Origin: JACMNW01 sp031413495
Lineage (GTDB): Bacteria; Pseudomonadota; Alphaproteobacteria; Rhodobacterales; Rhodobacteraceae
Assembly (NCBI GenBank): GCA_031413495.1
Contig: JANOFE010000022.1
Location: 1-21,010 of the forward strand
DNA length: 21,010 nucleotides
Direction of reading: 5' to 3'
The position numbers and the translations under genes were made by a program. Below the pieces are notes generated by a model. The model worked only from the letters and a program-made list of their open reading frames with translations. It ran no database searches and had not been told where the DNA came from. The stretch's first letter is position 1. Each line of letters starts with the position of its first letter. Of the stretch, positions 1 through 7,650 are shown piece by piece.

Positions 1-974
1 TTGTGCGATTGGTCCAGCATATGCGACGGGGTGAAGCCGGGTTTGCCTTCAACTGCTACCAGTTCGTTGAACACCAAAAACAGGCGGTAGGGGTCGATAG
101 ACCCGGTATCCAGATCATCATCGCCATATTTGCTGTCATTGAAATGGAAGCCGCCAAGTTTGTTAAACTGGATCAGGCGGGCGACGATCATTTCGATATT
201 CACGTTGGGCGCATGGTGGCCCAGATCGACAAGGCAGAACGCCTTCGGCCCAAGTTCTTGGGCGATCAAATAGTTGGTGCCCCAATCCTGCACGACGGTG
301 GAATAGAAGGCGGGTTCATACATTTTGTGTTCTGAAAAGATGCGCCAATCATCCGGCAAGGCGGCGGTGACGGCGCGCATGGCGTCTAGGTAGCGTTCAA
401 ACTGCTTGGTGAAATCGGTTTGACCGGGGAAGTTTGAACCATCGCCAATCCAGACCGTCAGCGCCTTGGACCCCAGCGCTTTGCCAATTTCGATACATTC
501 TATGTTGTGATTAATGGCCTGAGCCCGCGTATTTTTGTCTTTATGCGACAATGATCCGAATTTGTAGCTATGCGTCTGGCCCGGCTGATCCTGAAAGGTG
601 TTGGAGTTCATGGTATCAAACCCGAGGCCCTGCTCAGTAGCGGCGGCAAGCAAATCGGCAGCAGGGGCTTTGTCCCACGGGATGTGCAAAGACACTGTCG
701 GGGTGGCGCGGGTCAGCGTTTGGATGACGCCGCAATCTTGCAGTTTGTCGAAAATGTTGCGCGGCTCGCCGGGGCCGGGAAAGCGGGCAAAGCGGGTGCC
801 GCCAGTGCCAACACCCCATGACGGGATGGCGATACCGTAGTTTGCGACGCGGGCTTTGATCGCGTTAATGTCCACGCCTCGGCGGGACAAGCGTTCGCCT
901 AAAGCATCATAATCGGTTTGCAACGACTTGGCGGATTTGGCGTTTTGCGCGTCGATGAGGGATGGGTTGATCAT
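1..974 (-). CDS. rhaI: L-rhamnose isomerase (partial, 3' end outside window)
   Basis: Converts L-rhamnose to L-rhamnulose in the cytoplasm, the first committed step of the phosphorylated rhamnose pathway. The minus frame is open from an ATG at 974 to the window edge, giving the N-terminal 324 residues; the family is about 430 residues long. I translated this frame by hand. It shows the xylose-isomerase-like barrel motifs of the Pseudomonas stutzeri-type L-rhamnose isomerase in order: FSEHKMYEP (metal-ligand Glu), FCLVDLGHHAPN (Asp and His) and GGFHFNDSKYGDDDLD (His and Asp). The start lies 2 bp after the rhaD stop, and the Shine-Dalgarno GAGGTAG overlaps that stop, so translation is probably coupled. 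It is the second gene of a rhaDI operon read away from rhaR. No damage is visible in the portion present. Confidence 0.93.
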   Translation of the reverse strand, partial: MINPSLIDAQNAKSAKSLQTDYDALGERLSRRGVDINAIKARVANYGIAIPSWGVGTGGTRFARFPGPGEPRNIFDKLQDCGVIQTLTRATPTVSLHIPWDKAPAADLLAAATEQGLGFDTMNSNTFQDQPGQTHSYKFGSLSHKDKNTRAQAINHNIECIEIGKALGSKALTVWIGDGSNFPGQTDFTKQFERYLDAMRAVTAALPDDWRIFSEHKMYEPAFYSTVVQDWGTNYLIAQELGPKAFCLVDLGHHAPNVNIEMIVARLIQFNKLGGFHFNDSKYGDDDLDTGSIDPYRLFLVFNELVAVEGKPGFTPSHMLDQSH

Positions 975-976
975 GG

Positions 977-3079
977 CTACCTCGTGAAGGATTGAACGTT
1001 GCCAGCATCGACATTCAGGATGTTCCCGGTCGATTTGGCGGACAGATCAGAGGCAAGGAAATACGCCGCCTCGGCGATGTCTTCGGGCAGGACAGAGCGT
1101 TTCAGAAGGCTGCGCTGGCGGTACATTTCTTCCAAGCCCTCCTTATCCTTGCCGTAGGTGCTGGCGCGTTGGGTCAGCCAATCACCGGACCAAATCTTCG
1201 ATCCGCGCAGAACAGCATCGGGGTTGACGACGTTGACGCGGATGCCAGCCTCGGCCCCTTCCAAGGCGAGGCAGCGGGCGAGGTGAATTTCAGCGGCTTT
1301 CGCGGTGCAATAGGCGGCGGCGTTGGGGCTGGCGGCAAGTCCGTTTTTGGAGGCTATGAAAACCACAGCGCCGCCGATGTTTTGCGCGCGGAACAGTTTG
1401 AACGCCTCTCGGCTGACAAGGAAATATCCGGTCGACAGGATATCCATGTTCTTGTTCCACAATGCTAAAGTGGTGTCTTCAATGGGGGCTGATGACGCAA
1501 TACCGGCGTTTGACACCAGAATATCCATGCCGCCAAATTCCACAGCAGTATGAGCGGCGGCGGCGATCACGGCGGCCTCATCCGTTACATCCATTTGCAC
1601 CGTGCGGACCACGTCTTTGCCGTGGCGGTGGCTCAGATTTTCCAGCGTTGCCGCCAATGCGTCCGCATCAATATCCGCCAGCATCACGCAGGCCCCTTCG
1701 CGCAGATAGCGATCAGCGGTGGCGGCCCCGATGCCGCCTGCCCCGCCGGTAACAAACGCCACCCGGCCCGCCAGCGATTTCGGCTTTGGCATACGGGAAA
1801 GTTTCGCCTCCTCCAGCAGCCAGTATTCGATATCAAACGCCTCTTGTTCGGGCAGGCCGCAGTAGGTGGAAACCGTATCCGCGCCGCGCATCACGTTGAT
1901 GGCGTTGATGTAGAATTCGCCAGAAATACGCGCGGTGGCCTTGTCTTTGGCGAAGGTGATCATGCCGACACCGGGGATCAGGTAGACCACGGCGTTGGGG
2001 TCGCGCAGGGCCGGGGAATTGGCGTGTTTGCAGCGGGCGTAATAGGCGGCGTACTCATTTCGGTAGGCGGCGATTTGGCCTGCGAGGGCAGCCAAAGTTG
2101 CGTCAATATCGGGCTTGGCGGGGGTGAAGCCCACCACCAAGGGTCGGATTTTGGTGCGCAGAAAGTGATCCGGGCAGGATGTGCCAAGGGCGGCAAGCGG
2201 CTCCATCCCCTTCGCGTTGACGAATTCCAGAACAGCGGCGGAATCGTCAAAATGGCCGACCATATGGTGATCTGCGGAAATCATGCCGCGAATGGCGGGC
2301 ATCAGGCGGGCGGCAACAGTGCGGCGGTCAGCCGAGGTGAGGCTTTGATGGGCAGCGCCGCCGAAGATGGTTTTGCCTTTGGTTGCGGTATCAAACCAAT
2401 CCATAGCGCGGTTGATGATGCGCAAAGTCAATTCGTAGCAGGCTTTTGCATCATCATCCCAAGTGAACAACCCGTGGCTTTCCAGCACTACGCCTTTGGC
2501 ATTGGGATTCTTGGCGCAGAAATCGGATAACCACAGACCCAGTTCGAAACCGGGGCGCTTCCATGGCAACCAACCAATTTCGTCGCCAAATATCTCTTGT
2601 GTCAGCTGCTTCGAATTCTGCGATGCAGCAATCGCGATGATCGCATCCGGGTGCATATGATCAACATGTTTGCGCGGCACGTAAGCGTGCAAAGGCGTGT
2701 CGATGCTGGCGGCGCGGGCGTTCAGATTAAAGGTACAATGCGGCAAAAGGCCAACCATTTCATCCTCATAGGCCAGCCCCTTGTAGATGCCGCGCAGCGC
2801 CTTCAGCTTTTCCATATAGAGCGTGGCAAAGCCATCCATCTTGATGGAACCCACATCACCGCCGGAACCCTTGACCCATAACACCTCGACAGATGCGCCC
2901 GTCAGCGGATCGGTTTGCATCACCTTGGCTGAGGTATTGCCACCGCCATAGTTTGTGATTCGCTTGTCTGACCCCAGCAGGTTTGACCGATACAGAAGCT
3001 TTTCAGCCTCGGTCATCTCTGCGGCTTTCGCGTCATTCCAAAGGGTTGCAAGCCGGGAACCGGCGGTGGTGCTTGACAT
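977..3079 (-). CDS. rhaD: Bifunctional rhamnulose-1-phosphate aldolase / lactaldehyde dehydrogenase
   Basis: A 700-residue fusion protein of rhamnose breakdown. The N-terminal class II aldolase domain (about residues 20-400) splits L-rhamnulose-1-phosphate into dihydroxyacetone phosphate and L-lactaldehyde. Zinc ligands are visible in the HMH motif (H141, H143) and in ESHGLF (H202). The C-terminal short-chain dehydrogenase domain (from about residue 436) would oxidise lactaldehyde with NAD(P). It shows the nucleotide-binding TGGAGGIG (444-451), NAG (about 524), Ser in FIASKN (about 577) and the YxxxK pair Y590/K594. The frame is open upstream to 3154, but I chose the ATG at 3079 because GGGAGG lies 5 nt before it and the extension would run into the operator. 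The length matches the RhaD/RhaE family. It is the first gene of rhaDI and is divergent from rhaR. The family assignment is firm; which domain limits flux is unknown. Confidence 0.95.
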   Translation of the reverse strand: MSSTTAGSRLATLWNDAKAAEMTEAEKLLYRSNLLGSDKRITNYGGGNTSAKVMQTDPLTGASVEVLWVKGSGGDVGSIKMDGFATLYMEKLKALRGIYKGLAYEDEMVGLLPHCTFNLNARAASIDTPLHAYVPRKHVDHMHPDAIIAIAASQNSKQLTQEIFGDEIGWLPWKRPGFELGLWLSDFCAKNPNAKGVVLESHGLFTWDDDAKACYELTLRIINRAMDWFDTATKGKTIFGGAAHQSLTSADRRTVAARLMPAIRGMISADHHMVGHFDDSAAVLEFVNAKGMEPLAALGTSCPDHFLRTKIRPLVVGFTPAKPDIDATLAALAGQIAAYRNEYAAYYARCKHANSPALRDPNAVVYLIPGVGMITFAKDKATARISGEFYINAINVMRGADTVSTYCGLPEQEAFDIEYWLLEEAKLSRMPKPKSLAGRVAFVTGGAGGIGAATADRYLREGACVMLADIDADALAATLENLSHRHGKDVVRTVQMDVTDEAAVIAAAAHTAVEFGGMDILVSNAGIASSAPIEDTTLALWNKNMDILSTGYFLVSREAFKLFRAQNIGGAVVFIASKNGLAASPNAAAYCTAKAAEIHLARCLALEGAEAGIRVNVVNPDAVLRGSKIWSGDWLTQRASTYGKDKEGLEEMYRQRSLLKRSVLPEDIAEAAYFLASDLSAKSTGNILNVDAGNVQSFTR

Positions 3080-3151
3080 GTGATCCTCCCATCGCACGGC
3101 CTTTGGACTGCGCGTATCTGACGATAAATGTGCCAGCCTGCGGCAGAATGT

Positions 3152-3228
3152 CAATCATTATCAATCAATACCAATCATGCTGCACCTGCAAACATAAATA
3201 TACGATTGAAAATGATTGACAGTGATTG
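3152..3228. promoter_or_regulatory. Dyad operator of six phased CAATCA half-sites between rhaD and rhaR
   Basis: Three CAATCA copies start at 3152, 3162 and 3172, exactly 10 bp apart. Three inverted copies follow at 3203 (CGATTG, one mismatch), 3213 (TGATTG) and 3223 (TGATTG), also 10 bp apart. All three pairs share one centre at position 3190, so the array is a large phased dyad. The A/T-rich core (AACATAAATATACG, 3190-3203) could hold promoter elements for either direction, but I cannot assign a clear -35/-10 pair. Location, symmetry and 10-bp phasing fit an operator for the DeoR-family RhaR controlling both rhaDI and rhaRSTPQUK. The binding protein is inferred from position only. Confidence 0.75.
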
Positions 3229-3264
3229 GAATCGCTGCCAGTTTTGATGCAAGAGGGGGATTCC

Positions 3265-4088
3265 ATGCACGAAACTGAACGCCACCGTATTATTCTGTCT
3301 GCCGTGCAGGACCGCCCCGTTGCGACGGTGATTGATCTTGTGTCCCTGACGGGCGCATCCGAGGCGACCATTCGACGCGACATCGCCACCCTGCATATGC
3401 AAAAGAAACTGCGCCGGGTGCGCGGCGGCGCCGAAGCGATTGCGCCGCCGCAGTTTGTGGGACTGGCGGGGCGTCCGTTCAGTGTGAACGAAGGTATGAA
3501 TATCGCGGCAAAGCGCGCCATTGCGCGGGCGGCGGTTGAACTATGTTCCGATGGCGACGCGATCATCATCAATGGCGGCACGACGACGTTTCAGATGGTA
3601 CATCCGTTGTCGGCGCGCCGAATGCAGGTGTTTACCAATTCCTTCCCCATTGCAGAACATTTGTTGAAGCATTCGAAGAATACTATTCTGCTGTCGGGCG
3701 GTGCAATCTACCGTGAGCAGAACAGAACATTATTCTGTCGCCCTTCGACAATGACGTGACCCGCAATTTCTATGCGCAGCGCATGTTTATGGGTGCGCAT
3801 GGGCTGGGGGCCCTTGGCCTGATGGAAGCAGACCCGCTGCTGATACAGGCCGAACAAAAACTGATCGGTCAGGCAGACGAGCTGATCGTTCTGGTTGACG
3901 CGTCGAAATTTCGCAGCCGGTCCAGCATGATCCTGTGCCCGCTGTCGCGCATCCATACGGTCATCACCGATGACGGGATCAGCGACCGCGAGGCGAGCAT
4001 GCTGGAGGCGGCGGATATACGGCTGATCGTGGCGCAGGTTGGCGTCGCCGACAGGAAGGACGCCGCCGGGCTGAACGCCACGCGGTGA
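3265..4088 (+). pseudogene. rhaR: DeoR-family rhamnose operon regulator, frameshifted by a 5-bp duplication
   Basis: The reading frame from ATG 3265 (Shine-Dalgarno AGAGGGGG just upstream) encodes a DeoR winged helix-turn-helix: SGASEATIRRDIATLH-type recognition region, then the RRVRGGA motif. It continues into the sugar-phosphate sensor domain up to YREQN. At 3718-3727 the pentamer CAGAA is tandemly duplicated. This shifts the frame and gives a stop at 3759, leaving a 164-residue product. The rest of the family sequence (QNIILSPFDNDVTRNFY through EQKLIGQADELIVLVDASKF) continues in another frame to the stop at 4088. Removing one CAGAA restores a 272-residue protein of normal DeoR length. In R. 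leguminosarum RhaR is a repressor of this locus. The truncated form would keep the DNA-binding domain but lose most of the effector domain. It could be inactive, or an uninducible DNA binder; sequence error is less likely but possible. Confidence 0.88.
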
Positions 4089-4112
4089 AACGATGGCTCT
4101 AGGGAGGACAAC

Positions 4113-5102
4113 ATGAGCATTTTGAAGAAGGTACTTACGTCGGCGGCACTGGCATCTATTTTGCTGGCTGGTACGGCACAAGCAGAAACCAAGCGCATCG
4201 CATTGGTGGTAAAGGCGCTTGGCATCGGGTTTTTTGAGGCGGCCAACAAGGGCGCTGAAGAAGCTGCCAAGGAACTGGGCGATGTAGAGATCATCTATAC
4301 CGGCCCAACCGATACCACCGCAGAAGGCCAGATCGAAGTGATCAACGCCCTGATTGCACAGGGTGTTGATGCGATTGCGATTTCCGCCAATGACCCCGAT
4401 GCTGTGGCCCCGGCCCTGCAAAAGGCGATGGAACGCGGCATCACGGTTATTTCGTGGGATTCGGGCGTGGCACCTGCGGGTCGTCAGATGCATTTGAACC
4501 CATCGTCTTCTGCGCTGATCGGCAATACGATCATCAAGCTGGCGGCGGACAACATGCCCGATGGCGGCGATGTGGCGGTACTGTCGGCCACTTCGACCTC
4601 GACGAACCAGAACATCTGGATCGAAGAAATGACCAAGGTGATGGGCAACTATCCCGGCGTCAATCTGGTGGCGACTGTGTATGGCGATGATTTGGCTGAC
4701 AAATCCTACCGCGAAGCACAGGGGCTTATCGCGAGCTACCCGAACCTGAAGGCAATCATTGCGCCTACGACCGTGGGCATTCTGGCCGCATCGCAGGCAG
4801 TGACCGATGCTGGCCTGATCGGCAAGATCAACGTCACTGGCCTTGGTCTGCCGTCCGAAATGGCGGGTGCGGTTGAATCGGGCGCAACTATTTCTTTCGC
4901 GATCTGGAACCCGATCGATCTGGGCTATGCGGCAACCATGCTGGCCTACAACATCAATGCGGGTGCTACTACCGCACCTGGTTCGGTGATCCCGATGGGC
5001 CGCATGGGCAATGCCACGCTAGACGACAAGGGCGAGGCTGCGATGTCTGACCCCTTCACCTACGACAAGTCGAACATCGAACAGTTCAAGTCGATTTTCT
5101 GA
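4113..5102 (+). CDS. rhaS: Rhamnose ABC transporter, periplasmic substrate-binding protein
   Basis: A 329-residue sugar-binding protein of the ribose/autoinducer-2 type (Peripla_BP_4 fold) that captures rhamnose in the periplasm and delivers it to RhaPQ. A Sec signal peptide is clear: KK at residues 5-6, a hydrophobic core, and a signal peptidase I site after A24 (GTAQA|ET). The mature part begins KRIALVVKALGIGFF and contains typical family segments such as DAIAISANDPDA, TVISWDSG and IIAPTTVGILAA. The start has a good Shine-Dalgarno (AGGGAGGA). Only 24 bp separate it from the broken rhaR, so it is probably on the rhaR transcript. A strong hairpin follows the stop, which would make this gene more highly expressed than the rest of the importer. 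Substrate is inferred from the surrounding rha genes. Confidence 0.94.
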   Translation: MSILKKVLTSAALASILLAGTAQAETKRIALVVKALGIGFFEAANKGAEEAAKELGDVEIIYTGPTDTTAEGQIEVINALIAQGVDAIAISANDPDAVAPALQKAMERGITVISWDSGVAPAGRQMHLNPSSSALIGNTIIKLAADNMPDGGDVAVLSATSTSTNQNIWIEEMTKVMGNYPGVNLVATVYGDDLADKSYREAQGLIASYPNLKAIIAPTTVGILAASQAVTDAGLIGKINVTGLGLPSEMAGAVESGATISFAIWNPIDLGYAATMLAYNINAGATTAPGSVIPMGRMGNATLDDKGEAAMSDPFTYDKSNIEQFKSIF

Positions 5103-5112
5103 TTTGGCAATA

Positions 5113-5147
5113 GCCCGGCGCGGAGGCTCCCCCGCGCCGGGCACTTT
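5113..5147 (+). terminator. Intrinsic terminator-like hairpin between rhaS and rhaT
   Basis: GCCCGGCGCGG (5113-5123) pairs perfectly over 11 bp with CCGCGCCGGGC (5132-5142), with an 8-nt loop, followed by AC and TTTTT. It lies in the 68-bp gap after the binding-protein gene and before the ATPase gene. It is probably a partial terminator or a 3'-end stabiliser that raises the rhaS message relative to rhaTPQUK. This is a common arrangement in binding-protein-dependent transporter operons. Confidence 0.85.
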
Positions 5148-5170
5148 TTCCCTGACAATCGGATGATCCC

Positions 5171-6679
5171 ATGACCTCCGCCACGCCCGTGCTGCGCCTT
5201 TCCGGCATCTCAAAAAGTTTTCCGGGTGTGAAGGCGTTGGCGGAGGTGTCGCTGGAGTTGTACGCCGGGCAAGTCACGGCGCTGGTGGGCGAAAACGGGG
5301 CGGGAAAATCAACCATCGTCAAGGTCTTGACCGGGATTTATCAGCCTGACGCAGGCGTGATTGAGGTGGACGGCATGGCCAAGCGCTTTGCCTCCCCTCA
5401 TGCGGCGTCTGATGCCGGGGTGACGGCGATCCATCAGGAAACTGTTCTGTTTGATGAACTTTCCGTCGCCGAAAATATCTTTATCGGACATGCCCCACGC
5501 GGGCGCTTTGGGTTGATTGACCGCGCTGCGATGAACGAACAGGCGCGCGTTTTGCTGGCGCGGATCGGCGCAGATTTGGACCCTGCGGTGAAGTTGCGCG
5601 ATCTTGGGATTGCGTCAAAGCATCTGGTGGCCATTGCGCGGGCGCTGTCGGTGGATGCGCGGGTGGTGATCATGGACGAGCCGACAGCAGCGTTAAGTTA
5701 CAAGGAAATCAACGAATTATATGACCTTGTCGAACGCCTGAAGGCCGAGGGCAAAGCCATTTTGTTCATCAGCCACAAGTTTGACGAGGTGTTTCGGATT
5801 GCCGACCGTTACACCGTGTTTCGCGACGGCGCGTTCATTGGTGCAGGTGCCATGGCGGATGTGACCGAGGCCAGACTGGTGCAGATGATGGTGGGCCGCG
5901 CGGTGGATCAGATTTTCCCCAAGCGCAGTCACAATGTAGGCGCGCCTGTTTTGACCGTTGCCGGATACAGCCACCCGACCGAATTTGCGGATATTGGTTT
6001 TACCCTGCGCAAAGGCGAAATCCTTGGGTTTTACGGGCTGGTCGGCGCCGGGCGGTCAGAAGTGATGCAGGCGATTTTCGGCATTACCACGCCGTCCAAA
6101 GGGGCTTGCCGCGTGGATGACAAGGTGGTGGTGATCCGGTCTACGGCGGAAGCGATTGAAAACGGCATCGTCTATGTGCCCGAAGATCGGGGTAAACAGG
6201 GCGCGGTCAAGGGCCTGCCGATTTTTCAGAATGTTACCCTGCCCTCACTGCGTAAGACCTCACGCAGCGGTTTTTTGCGGCTGGCCGAGGAATTCAAACT
6301 GTCACGCGACTATACCCAGCGCCTTGATCTGCGGGCGGCTAGCTTGGATCAGGATGTCGGCCTGCTGTCAGGCGGCAATCAGCAAAAAGTGGTGATTGCC
6401 AAATGGCTGGCCACCAAGCCGCGGGTGATCATTCTGGATGAGCCTACCAAGGGCATCGACATCGGGTCAAAGGCAGCGGTGCATGAGTTTATGGCGGAAT
6501 TGGCGGCAGAGGGGTTGGCGGTGATCATGGTATCATCTGAAATCCCCGAGGTGTTGGGCATGGCGGACCGGGTGATCGTGATGCGCGAGGGGCGGATTGT
6601 AGATGAAGTGGCAGGTGCCGATATGACGCCGGAACGGTTGGTGCGGGCGGCGGCGGGCATTGCCGAGGTGGCGGCATGA
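5171..6679 (+). CDS. rhaT: Rhamnose ABC transporter, duplicated ATP-binding protein
   Basis: A 502-residue cytoplasmic ATPase with two tandem ABC domains, as in RbsA/XylG-type sugar importers, powering RhaPQ. Domain 1 has Walker A GENGAGKST (40-48), Q89, Walker B VVIMDE (165-170) and H202. Its signature is degenerate (DLGIASKH, 144-151, in place of LSGGQ). Domain 2 has a degenerate Walker A (GLVGAGRSE, 289-297), an intact LSGGN (399-403) and Walker B VIILDE (419-424). Degeneracy of site 2 is usual in this family, so one composite site is likely to dominate hydrolysis. ATG 5171 is the only plausible start, and its Shine-Dalgarno is weak (GGATGATCCC). The stop overlaps the rhaP start by 4 bp. 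The name RhaT here follows the rhizobial ABC system, not the E. coli RhaT proton symporter. Confidence 0.94.
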   Translation: MTSATPVLRLSGISKSFPGVKALAEVSLELYAGQVTALVGENGAGKSTIVKVLTGIYQPDAGVIEVDGMAKRFASPHAASDAGVTAIHQETVLFDELSVAENIFIGHAPRGRFGLIDRAAMNEQARVLLARIGADLDPAVKLRDLGIASKHLVAIARALSVDARVVIMDEPTAALSYKEINELYDLVERLKAEGKAILFISHKFDEVFRIADRYTVFRDGAFIGAGAMADVTEARLVQMMVGRAVDQIFPKRSHNVGAPVLTVAGYSHPTEFADIGFTLRKGEILGFYGLVGAGRSEVMQAIFGITTPSKGACRVDDKVVVIRSTAEAIENGIVYVPEDRGKQGAVKGLPIFQNVTLPSLRKTSRSGFLRLAEEFKLSRDYTQRLDLRAASLDQDVGLLSGGNQQKVVIAKWLATKPRVIILDEPTKGIDIGSKAAVHEFMAELAAEGLAVIMVSSEIPEVLGMADRVIVMREGRIVDEVAGADMTPERLVRAAAGIAEVAA

Positions 6680-7650
6680 TGGGTTTGCTTAAATCGCGCG
6701 AAGGGCTGTTATCGGCGGTGATTTTGGCGCTGATCGCCCTCATCGCCTTTCGGTTTCCGGCCTTTGTGACCCCCGGTAATCTGGCCCGCGTGTTCAACGA
6801 CACTTCGCCGCTGATCATTCTGGCGTTGGGGCAGATGATTGTGATCCTGACCAAGTGCATTGACCTGTCAGTCGCGGCGAATTTGGCGCTGACGGGCATG
6901 GTAGCGGCGTTGCTGAATGGGGCCGGGGTGCCGTTGCCGCTGGTTATTCTTGCGGCTGTCACCTTGGGTGCAGCGCTGGGGCTGATCAACGGGCTGCTGG
7001 TTTGGAAGCTGTCGATCCCGCCGATTGTGGTGACGCTGGGCACCATGACCATCTTTCGCGGCGTCATTTTCCTGATGACCAATGGCAAATGGATCAATGC
7101 GCATGAAATGACGGATGGCTTCAAAGCCCTGCCCCGCGCGGTGTTTCTGGGCCTGCCGGTGATGGCTTGGGTGGCGATTGCCTGCCTGTGCATCTTTGCG
7201 GTGCTGCTGGGTCGCACGGCACTGGGGCGCAGCTTTTATGCGGTGGGTGGCAACCCGCATGCGGCGGTTTACACTGGCATTGATGTGGGGCGCACGCAGT
7301 GCGTAGCGTTCGTGATATCGGGGGCGCTGGCGGGGCTGGTGGGGTATCTGTGGGTCGCGCGTTATGCGGTGGCCTATGTCGATGTGGCGGGCGGGTTTGA
7401 ATTGTCCGTTGTCGCGGCCTGCGTGATTGGCGGCGTGTCTATTGCGGGCGGTATCGGGTCTGTGATGGGGGCCTTGCTGGGTGCGCTGTTTCTGGGCGTG
7501 ATCAACAACGCCTTGCCCGTGGTGGGCATATCGCCGTTCTGGCAACTGGCTATTTCCGGGCTGGCGATCATTCTGGCAGTGGCATTCAATGCCCAGCAAG
7601 GCAAGCGCAAGGGTAGGATCATTTTGCGGGATGCAGAGGTGCGGGCATGA
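6676..7650 (+). CDS. rhaP: Rhamnose ABC transporter permease
   Basis: A 324-residue inner-membrane permease of the BPD_transp_2 (RbsC-like) family. The sequence is mostly hydrophobic helices. It has the family segments MIVILTKCIDLSVAANLALTG, IPPIVVTLGTMTIFRG and AACVIGGVSIAGGIGSVMGA; the last corresponds to the ATPase-contact region. It pairs with RhaQ to form the channel. The start ATG overlaps the rhaT stop (ATGA), and its own stop overlaps the rhaQ start in the same way, implying coupled translation and balanced amounts. Which of the two permeases is P or Q is taken from gene order in R. leguminosarum. Confidence 0.92.
   Translation: MMGLLKSREGLLSAVILALIALIAFRFPAFVTPGNLARVFNDTSPLIILALGQMIVILTKCIDLSVAANLALTGMVAALLNGAGVPLPLVILAAVTLGAALGLINGLLVWKLSIPPIVVTLGTMTIFRGVIFLMTNGKWINAHEMTDGFKALPRAVFLGLPVMAWVAIACLCIFAVLLGRTALGRSFYAVGGNPHAAVYTGIDVGRTQCVAFVISGALAGLVGYLWVARYAVAYVDVAGGFELSVVAACVIGGVSIAGGIGSVMGALLGALFLGVINNALPVVGISPFWQLAISGLAIILAVAFNAQQGKRKGRIILRDAEVRA

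Noticed and set aside
1550..2530. A 326-codon plus-strand frame opposite rhaD
   Set aside because: It is antisense to strong aldolase/SDR coding sequence and its translation resembles no family; it is a by-product of GC-rich codon bias.
3151..3228. A CRISPR-like or mobile-element terminal repeat at the rhaD/rhaR gap
   Set aside because: The repeats are 6 bp at 10-bp spacing with dyad symmetry in a promoter region, without spacers or transposase; an operator explains them better.
3756..4088. The second half of rhaR as an independent gene
   Set aside because: It begins mid-domain of a DeoR sensor region, has no ribosome binding site, and joins perfectly to the upstream frame if one CAGAA is removed.
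3708..4493. A 261-codon minus-strand frame opposite rhaR and rhaS
   Set aside because: Both rhaR fragments and rhaS are clear homologues on the plus strand; the antisense translation is rich in R, H and Q and unlike any known family.
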